Shown: positions 31,501 to 38,471 of the stretch, in pieces | How positions within the stretch are numbered: position 1 is the first letter of the stretch | Layout of the letters: every line of letters starts with the position of its first letter | Assembly (NCBI GenBank): GCA_020636195.1 | Contig: JACJYH010000001.1 | Coordinates: 558,001 to 622,000 of the forward strand | Origin: Lewinellaceae bacterium | Lineage (GTDB): Bacteria; Bacteroidota; Bacteroidia; Chitinophagales; Saprospiraceae | DNA: 64,000 bases | Reading direction: 5' to 3' | The notes under the pieces: generated by a model | Seen by the model: only the letters and a program-made list of their open reading frames with translations | Told to the model about the DNA's origin: nothing | Database searches by the model: none | Program-made: the position numbers and the translations under genes

Positions 31501-33313
31501 GTACCCAAATATTACATTGGCCGACCAAGTATATTTGACGTATGTAGCGCCTTCTCCTGCTAGCGATAGTAAGATAACCCTTCCTAAATTTACGCTTTTT
31601 GAAGAGAATATTCAGCACAAAGTGTTGTGGAAGGTTACCGATGGATGTGGAAATGTGGATCAATGTTCTTCTACTTTCATAGTCAAGGACAATAAGCCAC
31701 CTACGCCATATTGCGTCAGTATTGCTTCAGCGTTAATGGATTCAAATCAACCGATGGTGGAACTTTGGGCGTCAGATTTCAACAAAGCTTCTTTTGATAA
31801 TTGTACTCCGACATCTCAGCTATACTATACTTTTGATGGTGCACATCCTGTACTTTCAAATATTAATAACATCCATTATTACACAGGATTAGGACAAACC
31901 GCTACTGCCAACCAGTACATCACTGGGCAAGCATACAAATGGGATCCAAAATCTAGATCAGGAGCAAAAATCTTTACCAATACAGGTGAAATTCCTGTAA
32001 TTGTAAGCGTATGGGATGCCAATTGGAATACAGATTATTGTACCGTGACTTTACAGATTGCCCTAAAAGGAAATGGATTTGCAATAAGAGGAAATGTTTC
32101 TACAGAAATGGGTACTTTTGTTGATAGTGTTGGTATCAATATTTCAACTCAAATCATTGAGTATCCAAAAAGGACATTGACAAACTTGGATGGTAATTAT
32201 GAATTTCTTGATCAACCTCAAGGATTTGATTTCACATTAACTCCGGATAAAGATGGTGATCACAGAAATGGAGTCAGCACTATAGATTTGGTGATGATTC
32301 AGCGGCATATTTTGGGAGTGGAACCATTGCCTTCTTTGTACAAAATGATTGCAGCAGATGCCAACAATGATGGCAAAATCAGTGTATCCGATCTTTCTGA
32401 ATTAAGAAAGCTTATTCTTGGTATTAACTCCAAACTTCCAAATAATTCATGCTATAGACTTCCAGTTAAGAATCAGACTTTAGTTCCTGATAATCCATGG
32501 CTTTTCGAAGAATCAATTGACATTTCTGATTTATCTTCTAATGTTTTGGACAATGATTTTGTCATTGTAAAAGTAGGTGATGTCAATAACAATGCCGTAT
32601 ATAATGCGAAAAGCGACCATACTGAAAGTCGCACTTCTAAGGAAATACAGCTCTACATTGACGGTGAAATTTTATGCAAAAAAGGTGAAACCATAAAAGT
32701 GCCTTTCTATGCTAGTAATGCCTTCGATGTTTATGGATTCCAATGGTCGATGAAAACAGAAGGTCTCAAATTGATTGACATTCAAAGTGACCAGATTCAA
32801 GTATCAAGAGATAATATTGGAAATCCTCAGCATGAATTATTGACCTTGAGTTATGCATCAGGTCAGAAATTGGAATTGGCGGATAAGCAAGTTTTATTTA
32901 CAATGGAATTCTATGTGACTTCAGATGGTCAGTTATCTGATAAGGTAGGTATCAATTCTGATTTCACTGCGAATGAAGCGTATTTTGGTTCTGATTTGAA
33001 CATAGGTTATGCTACATTGTCGAATCTCAATGAAGTTAATTTGAAGGTTGACTTTTTAATACAGCAGAATATTCCGAATCCATTTACTAAGGAGACACGT
33101 GTAGAATGCATCCTTCCTGATAATGGCATCGCTACTTTTGTAATCACTGATGTCAATGGACGAATTTGTTATCAAAATGAATTTGAAGGCAAAAAAGGCA
33201 TCAATACAATTTTGATTGAAAGCTCTCACTTGAATAATGAAGCAGGCGTTTTCAATTATAGATTGACACAAGGGGAATTCAGCGCCACAAGAAAGATGAT
33301 TCACATTAAATAG
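25523..33313 (+). CDS. Giant T9SS-secreted protein, C-terminal part after the in-frame stop
   Basis: Same frame as the upstream part and open directly from codon 25523 (GGAIASDICG completes the interrupted module). The first possible start downstream is a TTG at 25577 inside a module, with no ribosome site or signal peptide, so it is not a separate gene. Full-protein residue order: HYR modules to ~3750; a lamin-tail-like insertion (~3785-3930); a proprotein-convertase P domain (~3956-4099); more HYR-like and unassigned beta domains; two dockerin-type calcium repeats (~5355-5415, DKDGDHRNGVSTIDLV and DANNDGKISVSDLSEL); a cohesin-like beta domain (~5486-5608); and a T9SS sorting domain (~5621-5709, NIPNPFTKETRV, ITDVNGRICY, RKMIHIK). 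Confidence 0.78.
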   Translation, partial: GGAIASDICGPAPTWSYDLINTIDQCGFTGTYVYRFTVMDACGNTATTEASFIIVDTTNPTITTQAQNMTAQCNGSNNTAEILNWLNNNGFATASEDCGNIIWTNNYGSIATDCGTTGGVQVTFVATDQCGNASTTSAVFTIIDNIPPTWEIYPQNLTIECNGTDDPLDQINAWLNTAGGGEAKDSCSLVVYTNDFDQLSDGCSTFTGSALVTFTASDACGNSITATATVTVIDDTGPAFDIMARDTIVECDGAGNLTDLANWLANHGGAVASDECSEPLVWNYSLISTTPSCGNTSSARYSFTATDACGNTSVTTEALFIIVDTTDPVFVVLPQDSTVQCDGNGNEIQLAGWLSSSAGLVADDVCGGEISINYDLVRETDLCGLTGNGLYRFTITDACGNTNTAEASFIIVDTLPPSIIGGADMNMEECVAPPAGNYPEFDFWLTNHAGAEASDVCGGYEWSDNYDPDNWVQQCGNTRYVDVTFYATDVCGNVDSITYQFSIGDVTPPMFTNCPRPPIVVDAPAGWCSSYVNFSPVAATDNCSGVTITRIDDTGLNSGDLFPVGLTILSYEAIDSCGNKDTCDIKIVVNDYHTPPTITCPSDVTMVNDYDVCGAILDKLNPVVSDNCPDNIAVTYEITDGNGEVYNSGVEGIDNVLFDVGINTVKFVVKDQPILLITEVLQDGIVSGVEVGNFGPTSYNISCMIIRRESSGVIEDFIVPNGTIVPVGGVYTHTFSLIPQGQTATYSLHFLDRVIDAISVNTGILIGDDFIRISVVDHNLQSDFDIADACHAGSFGIWNPELPVFTDNGKVASLQSADPSMDMCITKVTVQDIQAPTCMMHDTLSVTNSNIELTFGICNTSSITMPAGKVVDVKIHNLQITTENAGALHVSLVSPSGIEITLFGDLCEESEDVDVSLEDHALQSINAAPCGPLGNGGVYIPTEAFKTFFGEDAAGDWQLHIYLDENVTATIENWTLEVLTVQPYNQPDVVIENDPGLCSAEFTWIHPVFYDNCCIGTMTVTYDHYLELDPLVLQSTSTEVIIGGNIKLDGTSTTKVFPVGITKVIYTLIDQYGNEIECGFDVVVKDTEEPEFTFGCKDREVQLLDGNCTISLGETPPYTDNCGVASIAYCYADGSPVDINNIPIGTHQITIKVTDIYGNVGSCTFEFKVVEFTNTSGTLACNDNINVSLDGSCTAVINADMILEGDKYRCYDNYCIVIKDASGNLHDNLFTMNDVGQTFQISISDCQGSGNSCWGYATIENKSIPQLLCPADTVLYCNFDILERYPEEHELEGQLVLGEVELLNCVPQAKISFVDDLENFGTCHAPRAEVTRRWRVEGQNGNIGYCNQVITFEPFTLDALQFPEDITYVHPISCEKVIWNEHAIHPDSTGWPTLNGKKIFGKHYCDINVGYRDDILQDANCKAAYEILRHWIIRDECKPLEFGVNPYIHIQSIKVEDNTPPTLKPLQDVTISTDPWSCTASYKLPKDIVIKEVCSNYAIKWNVPYGEIKGDTLLANLLKGNTPVSVKVTDSCGNVARTNFNITVIDAAAPVAISKQNIVVSLTSDLDGGIAKLYAYSLDDGSYDNCSEVRLEIRRKDGGACGNIGADGSHNNNSTFNGNGYPSEVPGSIWFHPDDSKYTAALGNIDTDNGEYVKFCCEDIPDGETYGLHDVEMRVWDDGNMNGIYGDNLIINGMKDNYNSTWVTVRVENKLAPILICPPDITLSCDTDIQESFDGKTNIADVDLTLTGYPEAKELCSNASVTYKDEWVGDHDDVCRYGTIRRTFEISRGGILVKCQQLITLTSVTGPFSVSFPQNGGTSSWERCSLGEDDANDLPIKPIVSAGPCDLIGENIKIDTFVNENGACKKWRVTFSYINWCTHEELGPYYHYYLFTDDIAPKISCADQEFDANPSPANPNGECSGDVMLMVSGRDSLVCAAESWLKWQGFIDLWADGTTDRIATSYTNQSYKGIWVLVNRFLSTGSTNPEWTKLTLLYPNITLADQVYLTYVAPSPASDSKITLPKFTLFEENIQHKVLWKVTDGCGNVDQCSSTFIVKDNKPPTPYCVSIASALMDSNQPMVELWASDFNKASFDNCTPTSQLYYTFDGAHPVLSNINNIHYYTGLGQTATANQYITGQAYKWDPKSRSGAKIFTNTGEIPVIVSVWDANWNTDYCTVTLQIALKGNGFAIRGNVSTEMGTFVDSVGINISTQIIEYPKRTLTNLDGNYEFLDQPQGFDFTLTPDKDGDHRNGVSTIDLVMIQRHILGVEPLPSLYKMIAADANNDGKISVSDLSELRKLILGINSKLPNNSCYRLPVKNQTLVPDNPWLFEESIDISDLSSNVLDNDFVIVKVGDVNNNAVYNAKSDHTESRTSKEIQLYIDGEILCKKGETIKVPFYASNAFDVYGFQWSMKTEGLKLIDIQSDQIQVSRDNIGNPQHELLTLSYASGQKLELADKQVLFTMEFYVTSDGQLSDKVGINSDFTANEAYFGSDLNIGYATLSNLNEVNLKVDFLIQQNIPNPFTKETRVECILPDNGIATFVITDVNGRICYQNEFEGKKGINTILIESSHLNNEAGVFNYRLTQGEFSATRKMIHIK

Positions 33314-33333
33314 AATTTGAAAGGTTGAAAGTG

Positions 33334-33368
33334 AAAGGGTTGTTATGATATCATAGCAGCCCTTTTTT
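33334..33368 (+). terminator. Rho-independent terminator of the giant gene
   Basis: A 13-pair stem from GGGTTGTTATGAT and ATCATAGCAGCCC (two G-U pairs), followed by six T, 20 bases after the stop codon at 33313. Confidence 0.8.
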
Positions 33369-33791
33369 ATTAACCCTAATAATTATAAATCACGTGTCCC
33401 AAAAACTCTATTCTTAGTAGATGCTGTACATTTTCTTTATCAATAATTTTAGGCAAATTTGCAATTGTAACAAGATCACAAACAACTAGTCACTTCTTTA
33501 TATTTATCAGGGTAAGCAATACTTATTGCTTTGGGAAGCTCCACGTTCAACTTTACTAAAAGTAGCTGGTTTTATCTTGAATACAGATTTCTCAGTGAAC
33601 TAAGATGAAATTGTTAGGTAGATTGAACCTAGCATATAGAATGTGGAAAATCATCAATAGTGAAATAATTAATAGTGCAACAACATTGGATAATCTTAAG
33701 AATTCACTTACATTTGTTAGATAGAGTTTTAATTGTGATGATAATACTAGGTGATAGCCATCCTAAATATAGACAAATGTTGGATCGTTAT
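33369..33791. other. Non-coding, degraded sequence between the giant gene and the REP array
   Basis: No intact gene is supported. The minus strand carries a possible HTH-gene remnant (listed separately). A 39-codon plus-strand frame from about 33605 has no recognisable family and was not called. Confidence 0.5.
33395..33610 (-). pseudogene. Possible remnant of an XRE-type HTH regulator
   Basis: Read on the minus strand, the segment gives FKIKPATFSKVERGAS, which resembles the recognition helix and following turn of XRE repressors (consensus near 'STISKIERGE'). The frame then breaks. Other frames continue with LPKAISIAYPDKYKEVTS and NLPKIIDKENVQHLLRIEF, as expected after frameshifts. Based on motif likeness alone. 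Confidence 0.25.
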
Positions 33792-35754
33792 GGTATCGCT
33801 CCTACGGAGCTAAACAACTAACATGATGATTATTGATTTTATTAATAGATCGCTCCTATGGAGCTTGTCGAGACGCAGAATGCAACATTGGTCTATTTCA
33901 GAATTTCTCATTGAGAGGAATTATCAACCGTTTAATAATGAAGTCCCATTGGGGCGAAATGTCATTGATATTAACGATTATGGTATCGCTCTATAGAGCT
34001 TAAAAATTAACACGATGATTATTGATTTTATTAATAGATCGCTCCGACGTAGCTTGATGCAACAAAGAATGCGGCAAAGGTCTAAAATGGTATCGCTCCT
34101 ACGGAGCTTAACAACTAACATGATGATTTTTATTAATAGATCGCTCCTACGGAGCTTGTCGAGACGCAGAATGCAACATAAGTCTATTTCAGTATTGTTT
34201 CTTGAAAGGCATTATCAACCTTATAAAAATGAAGCCCCATTGGGGCGAAATGTCAATAACAAAAGTAGTATCACACATTCATTCAGCCCCTTCGGGGCGA
34301 TACAAAAACCATAGTCATGCCGAATACCTATACCCAATTATATGTACATGTAGTATTTGCTGTAAAAGGCAGAGCGAATTTAATTTCTCAATCGTGGAAA
34401 GAAAACCTGTACCAATACATCACAGGAATCATCACCAACAAAAATCAAAAACTGATGGTGATCAACGGGATGCCCGACCATCTTCACATTCTTATCGGTT
34501 TAAAACCCGATTGTAACTTGTCGGATTTAGTTCGGGATATAAAAGCCAATTCATCAAAATGGATAAACGAAAATAAATGGGTCGTAGGTAAATTTGAATG
34601 GCAGACGGGATTTGGGGCATTTTCTGTTGGACAGTCACAACGACTAATAGTGGTCAATTACATTCTGAATCAGGAAGAACACCATAAAAAGAAAACATTC
34701 AAAGAAGAATACATAGAATTTTTGACAGCATATCAAATTGATTTTAAACCAGAATATACTTTCGAAGATTACGGTATCGCTCCTACGGAGCTAAATAACG
34801 GTTATAATGATTATTGATTCTATTGTTATAACGCTCCTACGGAGCTTGATGCGACGCAGAATGCAAAGTTGGTCTAATGCAGTTTTGTTCCTAGAGAGGA
34901 ATTATCAACCATATAAAAATGAAGCCCCATTGGGTAGAAATGACATTGATTATGATGATTATAGTATCGCTCCTGCGGAGCTTAACCACTAACATGATGA
35001 TTTTTTTAATAGATCGCTACTACAGAGCTTGATGTGGCGTAGAATGCAAAATTGGTCTATTGCAGTTTGGTTCCTAGAGAGGGAACTATCAACCGTATAA
35101 AAATGAAGCCCCATTGGGTAGAAATGACATTGATTATGATGAATATAGTATCGCTCCTACGGAGCTTAATAACTAACATGATGATTTTATTAATAGATTG
35201 CTCCCAAGGAGATTGATACGACATAGAATGCAACTAAAGTCTTTTTCAGAATTGTTTCTTGAAAGGCATTATCAACCTTATAAAAATGAAGCCCCATTGG
35301 GGGGGAATTGACATTAATTTTGATGATTTCGGTATCGCTCCTACGGAGCTAAATAACGGATATAATGATTATTGATTTTATTAATAGATCGCTCCTACGG
35401 AGCTTGTCGAGACGCAGAATGCAACATAGGTCTATTTCAGTATTGTTTCTTGAAAGGCATTATCAACCTTATAAAAATGAAGCCCCATTGGGGGGAATTG
35501 ACATTAATTTTGATGATTTCGGTATCGCTCCTACGGAGCTAAATAACGGATATAATGATTATTGATTTTATTAATAGATCGCTCCTACGGAGCTTGTCGA
35601 GACGCAGAATGCAACATTGGTCTATTTCAGAATTTCTTATTGAGAGGCATTATCAACCGTTTAAAAATGAAGCCCCATTGGGGCGAAATGACAATAACAA
35701 AAGTAAAACCACACATTCATAGAGCCCCATCGGGGCGAAACAAAAACCATAGTC
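33792..35754. repeat. REP/BIME array: tandem ~184-190-bp units with three palindromes each
   Basis: Two palindrome types recur. Type 1 is GCTCCTACGGAGC (5-bp arms, 3-base loop), exact or nearly so at 33798, 33852, 34095, 34143, 34779, 34833, 34969, 35153, 35337, 35391, 35527 and 35581, with decayed copies at 33988, 34041, 35016 and 35200. Type 2 is GCCCCATTGGGGC and variants at 33943, 34234, 34286, 34924, 35108, 35291, 35482, 35672 and 35724. A composite unit has two type 1 palindromes about 54 bases apart and one type 2 about 91 bases later. Successive units begin near 34773, 34963, 35147, 35331 and 35521. The array surrounds a RAYT gene, its likely mobiliser. Confidence 0.85.
34317..34817 (+). 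CDS. REP-associated tyrosine transposase (RAYT, IS200/IS605 TnpA-like)
   Basis: A 166-residue Y1 HUH-type transposase, apparently intact. The N-terminus MPNTYTQLYVHVVFAVKGR is typical of the Bacteroidota group. The HUH metal motif is HLH at 55-57 in GMPDHLHILIG, and the likely nucleophile is Y115 in VVNYILNQEEHH. Family members cut and rejoin single-stranded DNA at hairpins; RAYTs do this at REP palindromes. A type 2 palindrome (34286-34298) ends 18 bases before the ATG, and a type 1 palindrome (34779-34791) lies inside the 3' end of the gene. The last 15 residues (152-166) are thus translated REP sequence. No accessory TnpB is nearby. Confidence 0.88.
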   Translation: MPNTYTQLYVHVVFAVKGRANLISQSWKENLYQYITGIITNKNQKLMVINGMPDHLHILIGLKPDCNLSDLVRDIKANSSKWINENKWVVGKFEWQTGFGAFSVGQSQRLIVVNYILNQEEHHKKKTFKEEYIEFLTAYQIDFKPEYTFEDYGIAPTELNNGYNDY

Positions 35755-35904
35755 ATGCCGAATACCTATACCCAATTATATGTCCATGTAGTATTTGTTG
35801 TAAAAGAAGTCGCAAATGCTCTCAATATAAATACTAAAAGGGGTAAATCTAAGCCCACCATTGAAAGATACCCAAAGACAACAAAAGAAACAGGAATAAT
35901 ATAG
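35755..35904 (+). pseudogene. Truncated 5' copy of the RAYT gene
   Basis: The first 17 codons (MPNTYTQLYVHVVFVVK) are almost identical to the intact RAYT at 34317, as are the ~70 bases before the ATG including the GCCCC palindrome. After codon 17 the sequence is unrelated and stops at 35902-35904. This looks like the left end of a second REP-RAYT copy that lost the rest. Confidence 0.75.
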
Positions 35905-36004
35905 TTTAACGCAGCTCCAAATACGTGGAAATATTATTTAACTTCTAAATTAAAAAAGTGTTGAGAATGAAGATTATGACTTGTTATGCAATATATAATA
36001 TTTA

Positions 36005-36164
36005 GAGTATGTTTAAAATTTATCCTTTAGCAAGAAAATGTTTTATTTTGGCTACAAATTCGTTAAATTTTTCGTCGAATTGCCCACATTCGACTGCAAA
36101 ATTTGCCTTTTTTCGCTCAAAATAATTCCATTTTATTATCCAAAAACAAAATTTAAAAATACTC
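36005..36164. mobile_element. MITE-like element, 160 bp, imperfect ~17-bp TIRs and TTA target duplication
   Basis: The left end GAGTATGTTTAAAATTT matches the reverse complement of the right end AAATTTAAAAATACTC with one mismatch and one indel. TTA is present directly outside both ends (36002-36004 and 36165-36167), as a 3-bp target duplication would be. The interior has no coding frame. A TNA duplication and ends starting GAG are known in parts of the IS5 family, so an IS5-type parent is suggested but not shown. Confidence 0.6.
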
Positions 36165-36171
36165 TTAAAAT

Positions 36172-36720
36172 ATGCCTAAAGTAAGTAATTTATTCAAGAA
36201 GGAAATATCCAGCCTAACCAAAGCTGATTTAGAAAAACTGGTTATAAAAGCCGCAACAATCAACAAACAGTTTTATGACTATTTAACTATTAATTATACC
36301 AACAAAGAAAATGGAGAGAAAGATCTCTTTGAAGAGGCAAAGCGAGATTTAGAATTCTTATTCAGAAAATCCTATAAGGGCTTTTCTGAGGAATTGCAAT
36401 TGGCAAACATGTTGGCAGCTTGCAACAAAAGAATGAATGAATTTGGCAAAGTCTGCAAAGACAAATCCCTTGAAATAGAATTGATATTATTCGTATTAGA
36501 AATACCATTTTCAATTTCTCCAAACCATTTTTCTACCTGTTTTACCAGATATGACTACCAAGTTTATTTGCTTGTAAAAAAATCAATAACATTATTAACT
36601 AATAAGCTACATGAAGACTATCGTGTCGAATATACCCCTAAGATAAATGAGTATCTAGCATTCTTGCATAAAACATCAAATCATTTAGATTATATATACT
36701 TATTACCTGAAACCATTTAA
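36172..36720 (+). CDS. Hypothetical protein, 182 aa, helical
   Basis: Not assigned to a family with confidence. The product lacks a signal peptide or membrane segment and is rich in Lys, Glu and Leu; helices are likely throughout. The opening LFKKEISSLTKADLEKLVIKA, followed by a YDYL segment, loosely recalls DUF6155-type cytosolic proteins of Bacteroidota. The ATG lies only 8 bases after the right end of the MITE-like element, so its upstream signals must lie within the element or be lost. It sits in the decayed island. Confidence 0.6.
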   Translation: MPKVSNLFKKEISSLTKADLEKLVIKAATINKQFYDYLTINYTNKENGEKDLFEEAKRDLEFLFRKSYKGFSEELQLANMLAACNKRMNEFGKVCKDKSLEIELILFVLEIPFSISPNHFSTCFTRYDYQVYLLVKKSITLLTNKLHEDYRVEYTPKINEYLAFLHKTSNHLDYIYLLPETI

Positions 36721-36954
36721 GTGAAAGAACCCATATGCAATGAAAACATAACGGCAATAGTCAGTAAAGGTTGGAATTTCTGTAATCTGCTAAGAGATAT
36801 TGGTGTGGGTTATAGATTTTTATGGACATTTTTGTTTGTACTTAATTTAAGCTATTTAACTCAATTTCTTTCAATCGCAACCAGCTACATTAATCCAACC
36901 AGAACCCATTTAATCAGTTCTGGCTTTAAAGTATATTTATATGCTAAAAGATAG
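36721..36954 (+). pseudogene. Fragment of a type I restriction-modification methyltransferase (HsdM N-terminus)
   Basis: The segment about 36748-36813 translates to NITAIVSKGWNFCNLLRD and then IGVGY. This resembles the start of HsdM proteins of the type IVxKxWNFxxxLRDDGVGY, followed normally by a conserved LTYLLFLKM helix. Here the match stops after GVGY and the rest of the frame (to 36954) is unrelated. Only about 25 residues match, from memory of the family, so this is a relic of a lost system at best. Confidence 0.5.
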
Positions 36955-37072
36955 ATCCAGAATTGCAAAAATAATAAGCTATATAGAAAAATAATTTAAT
37001 TACTCACCTTTGGTAAAATCCTTGGTTGATATTATTATTTGTGTATTGTTATACTATGAATATGAAATAAAG

Positions 37073-37080
37073 TATCTTTG
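37073..37080 (+). promoter_or_regulatory. Bacteroidota-type -7 element (TATCTTTG)
   Basis: An exact match to TAnnTTTG, 63 bases before the ATG of the secreted-protein gene at 37144. A TTG lies 24 bases upstream, slightly far for a -33 element. Confidence 0.5.
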
Positions 37081-37143
37081 ACGATGTTATTTATAAAATA
37101 TTATATTTTTAAACCCCATTATTAAAATTTTAAAAAACCAATC

Positions 37144-37614
37144 ATGAAACCCTTTTTTTGCACGGTTCTATTTTTGACTTTGTCTCTAAATCAAAGCATT
37201 TTTGCACAAGATGCTTATGTTTGGGATGAGTATGGATTAAGTTTCACGCTACCCGATGATTTCAAAGAAGTAGTAAGCAATGGCGAAGAATTTTCTGCTG
37301 ACGGTGATGGTATGAGTATCAGTATCTTGCCCTTCAAAGATGCTTCACTCAATGACGCTGATATTACTTCTTTTACAATGCAAGTGGCGTCCAGCCTTGA
37401 GTTAGACAGAATTGATGATTTAAGCTTAATAAAATTCAATGGTTTTTCAGGAGCTTACGCAGAAGGTGCATCTGATGGAGCAACCATATTTATGATGGGT
37501 TTGATAGACCCAAATTCTGATACCAATTTTTTTGTGATCATCACATTTGCTGAGAGAGATCAGGTGGCTATCGATGATGCCATAGACATTTGCAAAAGCT
37601 TCAAGCGAATGTAG
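37144..37614 (+). CDS. Small secreted protein of unknown function
   Basis: 156 residues with a clear signal peptide (MKPFFCTVLFLTLSLNQSIF, cleavage after AQ). The mature part is acidic, begins DAYVWDEYGLSFTLPDDFKE and has an alternating pattern expected of a small alpha/beta fold. It ends in DAIDICKSFKRM. It resembles short exported proteins that follow the pattern 'sequence-specific beta strands plus final helix', but no family was recognised. It is monocistronic: a -7 element precedes it and a bidirectional terminator follows. Confidence 0.75.
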   Translation: MKPFFCTVLFLTLSLNQSIFAQDAYVWDEYGLSFTLPDDFKEVVSNGEEFSADGDGMSISILPFKDASLNDADITSFTMQVASSLELDRIDDLSLIKFNGFSGAYAEGASDGATIFMMGLIDPNSDTNFFVIITFAERDQVAIDDAIDICKSFKRM

Positions 37615-37645
37615 TATTTAGTTATTCTATCCTAATCCAAATTGC

Positions 37646-37680
37646 AAAAAATAGTGGTTTGGTTTTCGACCACTATTTTT
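37646..37680. terminator. Bidirectional terminator between the secreted-protein gene and iscA
   Basis: A hairpin with arms AAAAATAGTGGT and ACCACTATTTTT, with T-runs readable on both strands. It lies between convergent genes ending at 37614 and 37689. Confidence 0.8.
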
Positions 37681-37688
37681 TTCTTGGA

Positions 37689-38015
37689 TTACATGCTAAA
37701 GCTTTCACCGCACCCACATGTACGTGCGGCATTAGGATTATTGAAGATAAATCCCTTTCCATTTAATCCTCCCGAAAATTCTAATGTCGTATTGAACAAG
37801 TATAAGAAACTTTTGAGGTCAGTCACCACTTTGATGCCATTGTCTTCAAATACCTGATCATTTGGCTTTGATTCATTATCGAAATCCATGACATACGTCA
37901 ATCCGGAGCAGCCACCGCTGGTCACGCTCACTCTTACAAAATATCCTTCTTCAAGGTGTTTTTCCTCGATGATTTCTTGTATTCTCTCCTTGGCGCTGTC
38001 AGCTACATATATCAT
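37689..38015 (-). CDS. iscA: Iron-sulfur cluster assembly A-type carrier (IscA/HesB family)
   Basis: 108 residues. The three cluster-binding cysteines are in place: C36 in SGGCSGLTY, and C100 and C102 in TCGCGESF. A-type carriers accept clusters from IscU and pass them to apoproteins. It is the last gene of an iscS-iscU-iscA run on the minus strand. SufA or ErpA would share the same motifs; the iscS/iscU neighbours favour the Isc role. Confidence 0.88.
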   Translation of the reverse strand: MIYVADSAKERIQEIIEEKHLEEGYFVRVSVTSGGCSGLTYVMDFDNESKPNDQVFEDNGIKVVTDLKSFLYLFNTTLEFSGGLNGKGFIFNNPNAARTCGCGESFSM

Positions 38016-38054
38016 GATGTGATTTCTTTTTTTCGGAAAGGAATGAAAGTTGGA

Positions 38055-38438
38055 TTATTCATTTTTCTTTTTGTAGTCGGCTATGGCGCTTTTGATCGCA
38101 TCTTCAGCCAATACAGAACAATGGATTTTTACTGGCGGCAATGCCAATTCCTCAACAATCGCCATATTGTCTATTGCAAGGGCATCTTCGATCGATTTCC
38201 CTTTCAGCCATTCTGTTGCTAAAGATGAGGAAGCTATCGCTGATCCACATCCAAAAGTTTTGAACTTGGCATCGACAATCGTGTTTGTGTCTTCATCCAC
38301 CTCTATTTGGAGACGCATTACATCACCACATTCCGGTGCACCAACCAATCCGGTACCGACATTTTTCTTGGATTTATCCAAGGTGCCGACGTTTTTGGGA
38401 TTTTTAAAGTGATCTAATAATTTTTCTGAATATGCCAT
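38055..38438 (-). CDS. iscU: Iron-sulfur cluster scaffold protein IscU
   Basis: 127 residues, the standard size. The ligands are C37 and D39 (PECGDV), C64 (FGCGSAIASSS) and H106-C107 (KIHCSVLAEDAI), and the chaperone-recognition LPPVK is intact at 100-104. It takes sulfur from IscS and builds 2Fe-2S clusters. The gene lies 33 bases downstream of iscS. No hscA, hscB or fdx gene is in the window. Confidence 0.93.
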   Translation of the reverse strand: MAYSEKLLDHFKNPKNVGTLDKSKKNVGTGLVGAPECGDVMRLQIEVDEDTNTIVDAKFKTFGCGSAIASSSLATEWLKGKSIEDALAIDNMAIVEELALPPVKIHCSVLAEDAIKSAIADYKKKNE

Positions 38439-38471
38439 TGTATTGATTTTTAAAATTTAAAATGAAGTTTC

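Noticed and set aside
34015..34314. Recurring plus-strand frames starting MIIDFINRSL (also at 34807 and 35365)
   Set aside because: They arise because the ~190-bp REP unit is open in one frame. They contain the palindromes themselves and no protein family; they are repeat by-products.
34202..34516. 104-codon frame overlapping the RAYT start
   Set aside because: Wholly out of frame with the intact transposase; a shadow.
33792..35754. CRISPR array
   Set aside because: The repeats are palindromic hairpins within larger tandem units without unique, equal-length spacers, and no cas genes are nearby.
35562..35837. 91-codon frame in the last REP unit
   Set aside because: Runs through REP sequence and into the truncated RAYT in another frame; no family likeness.
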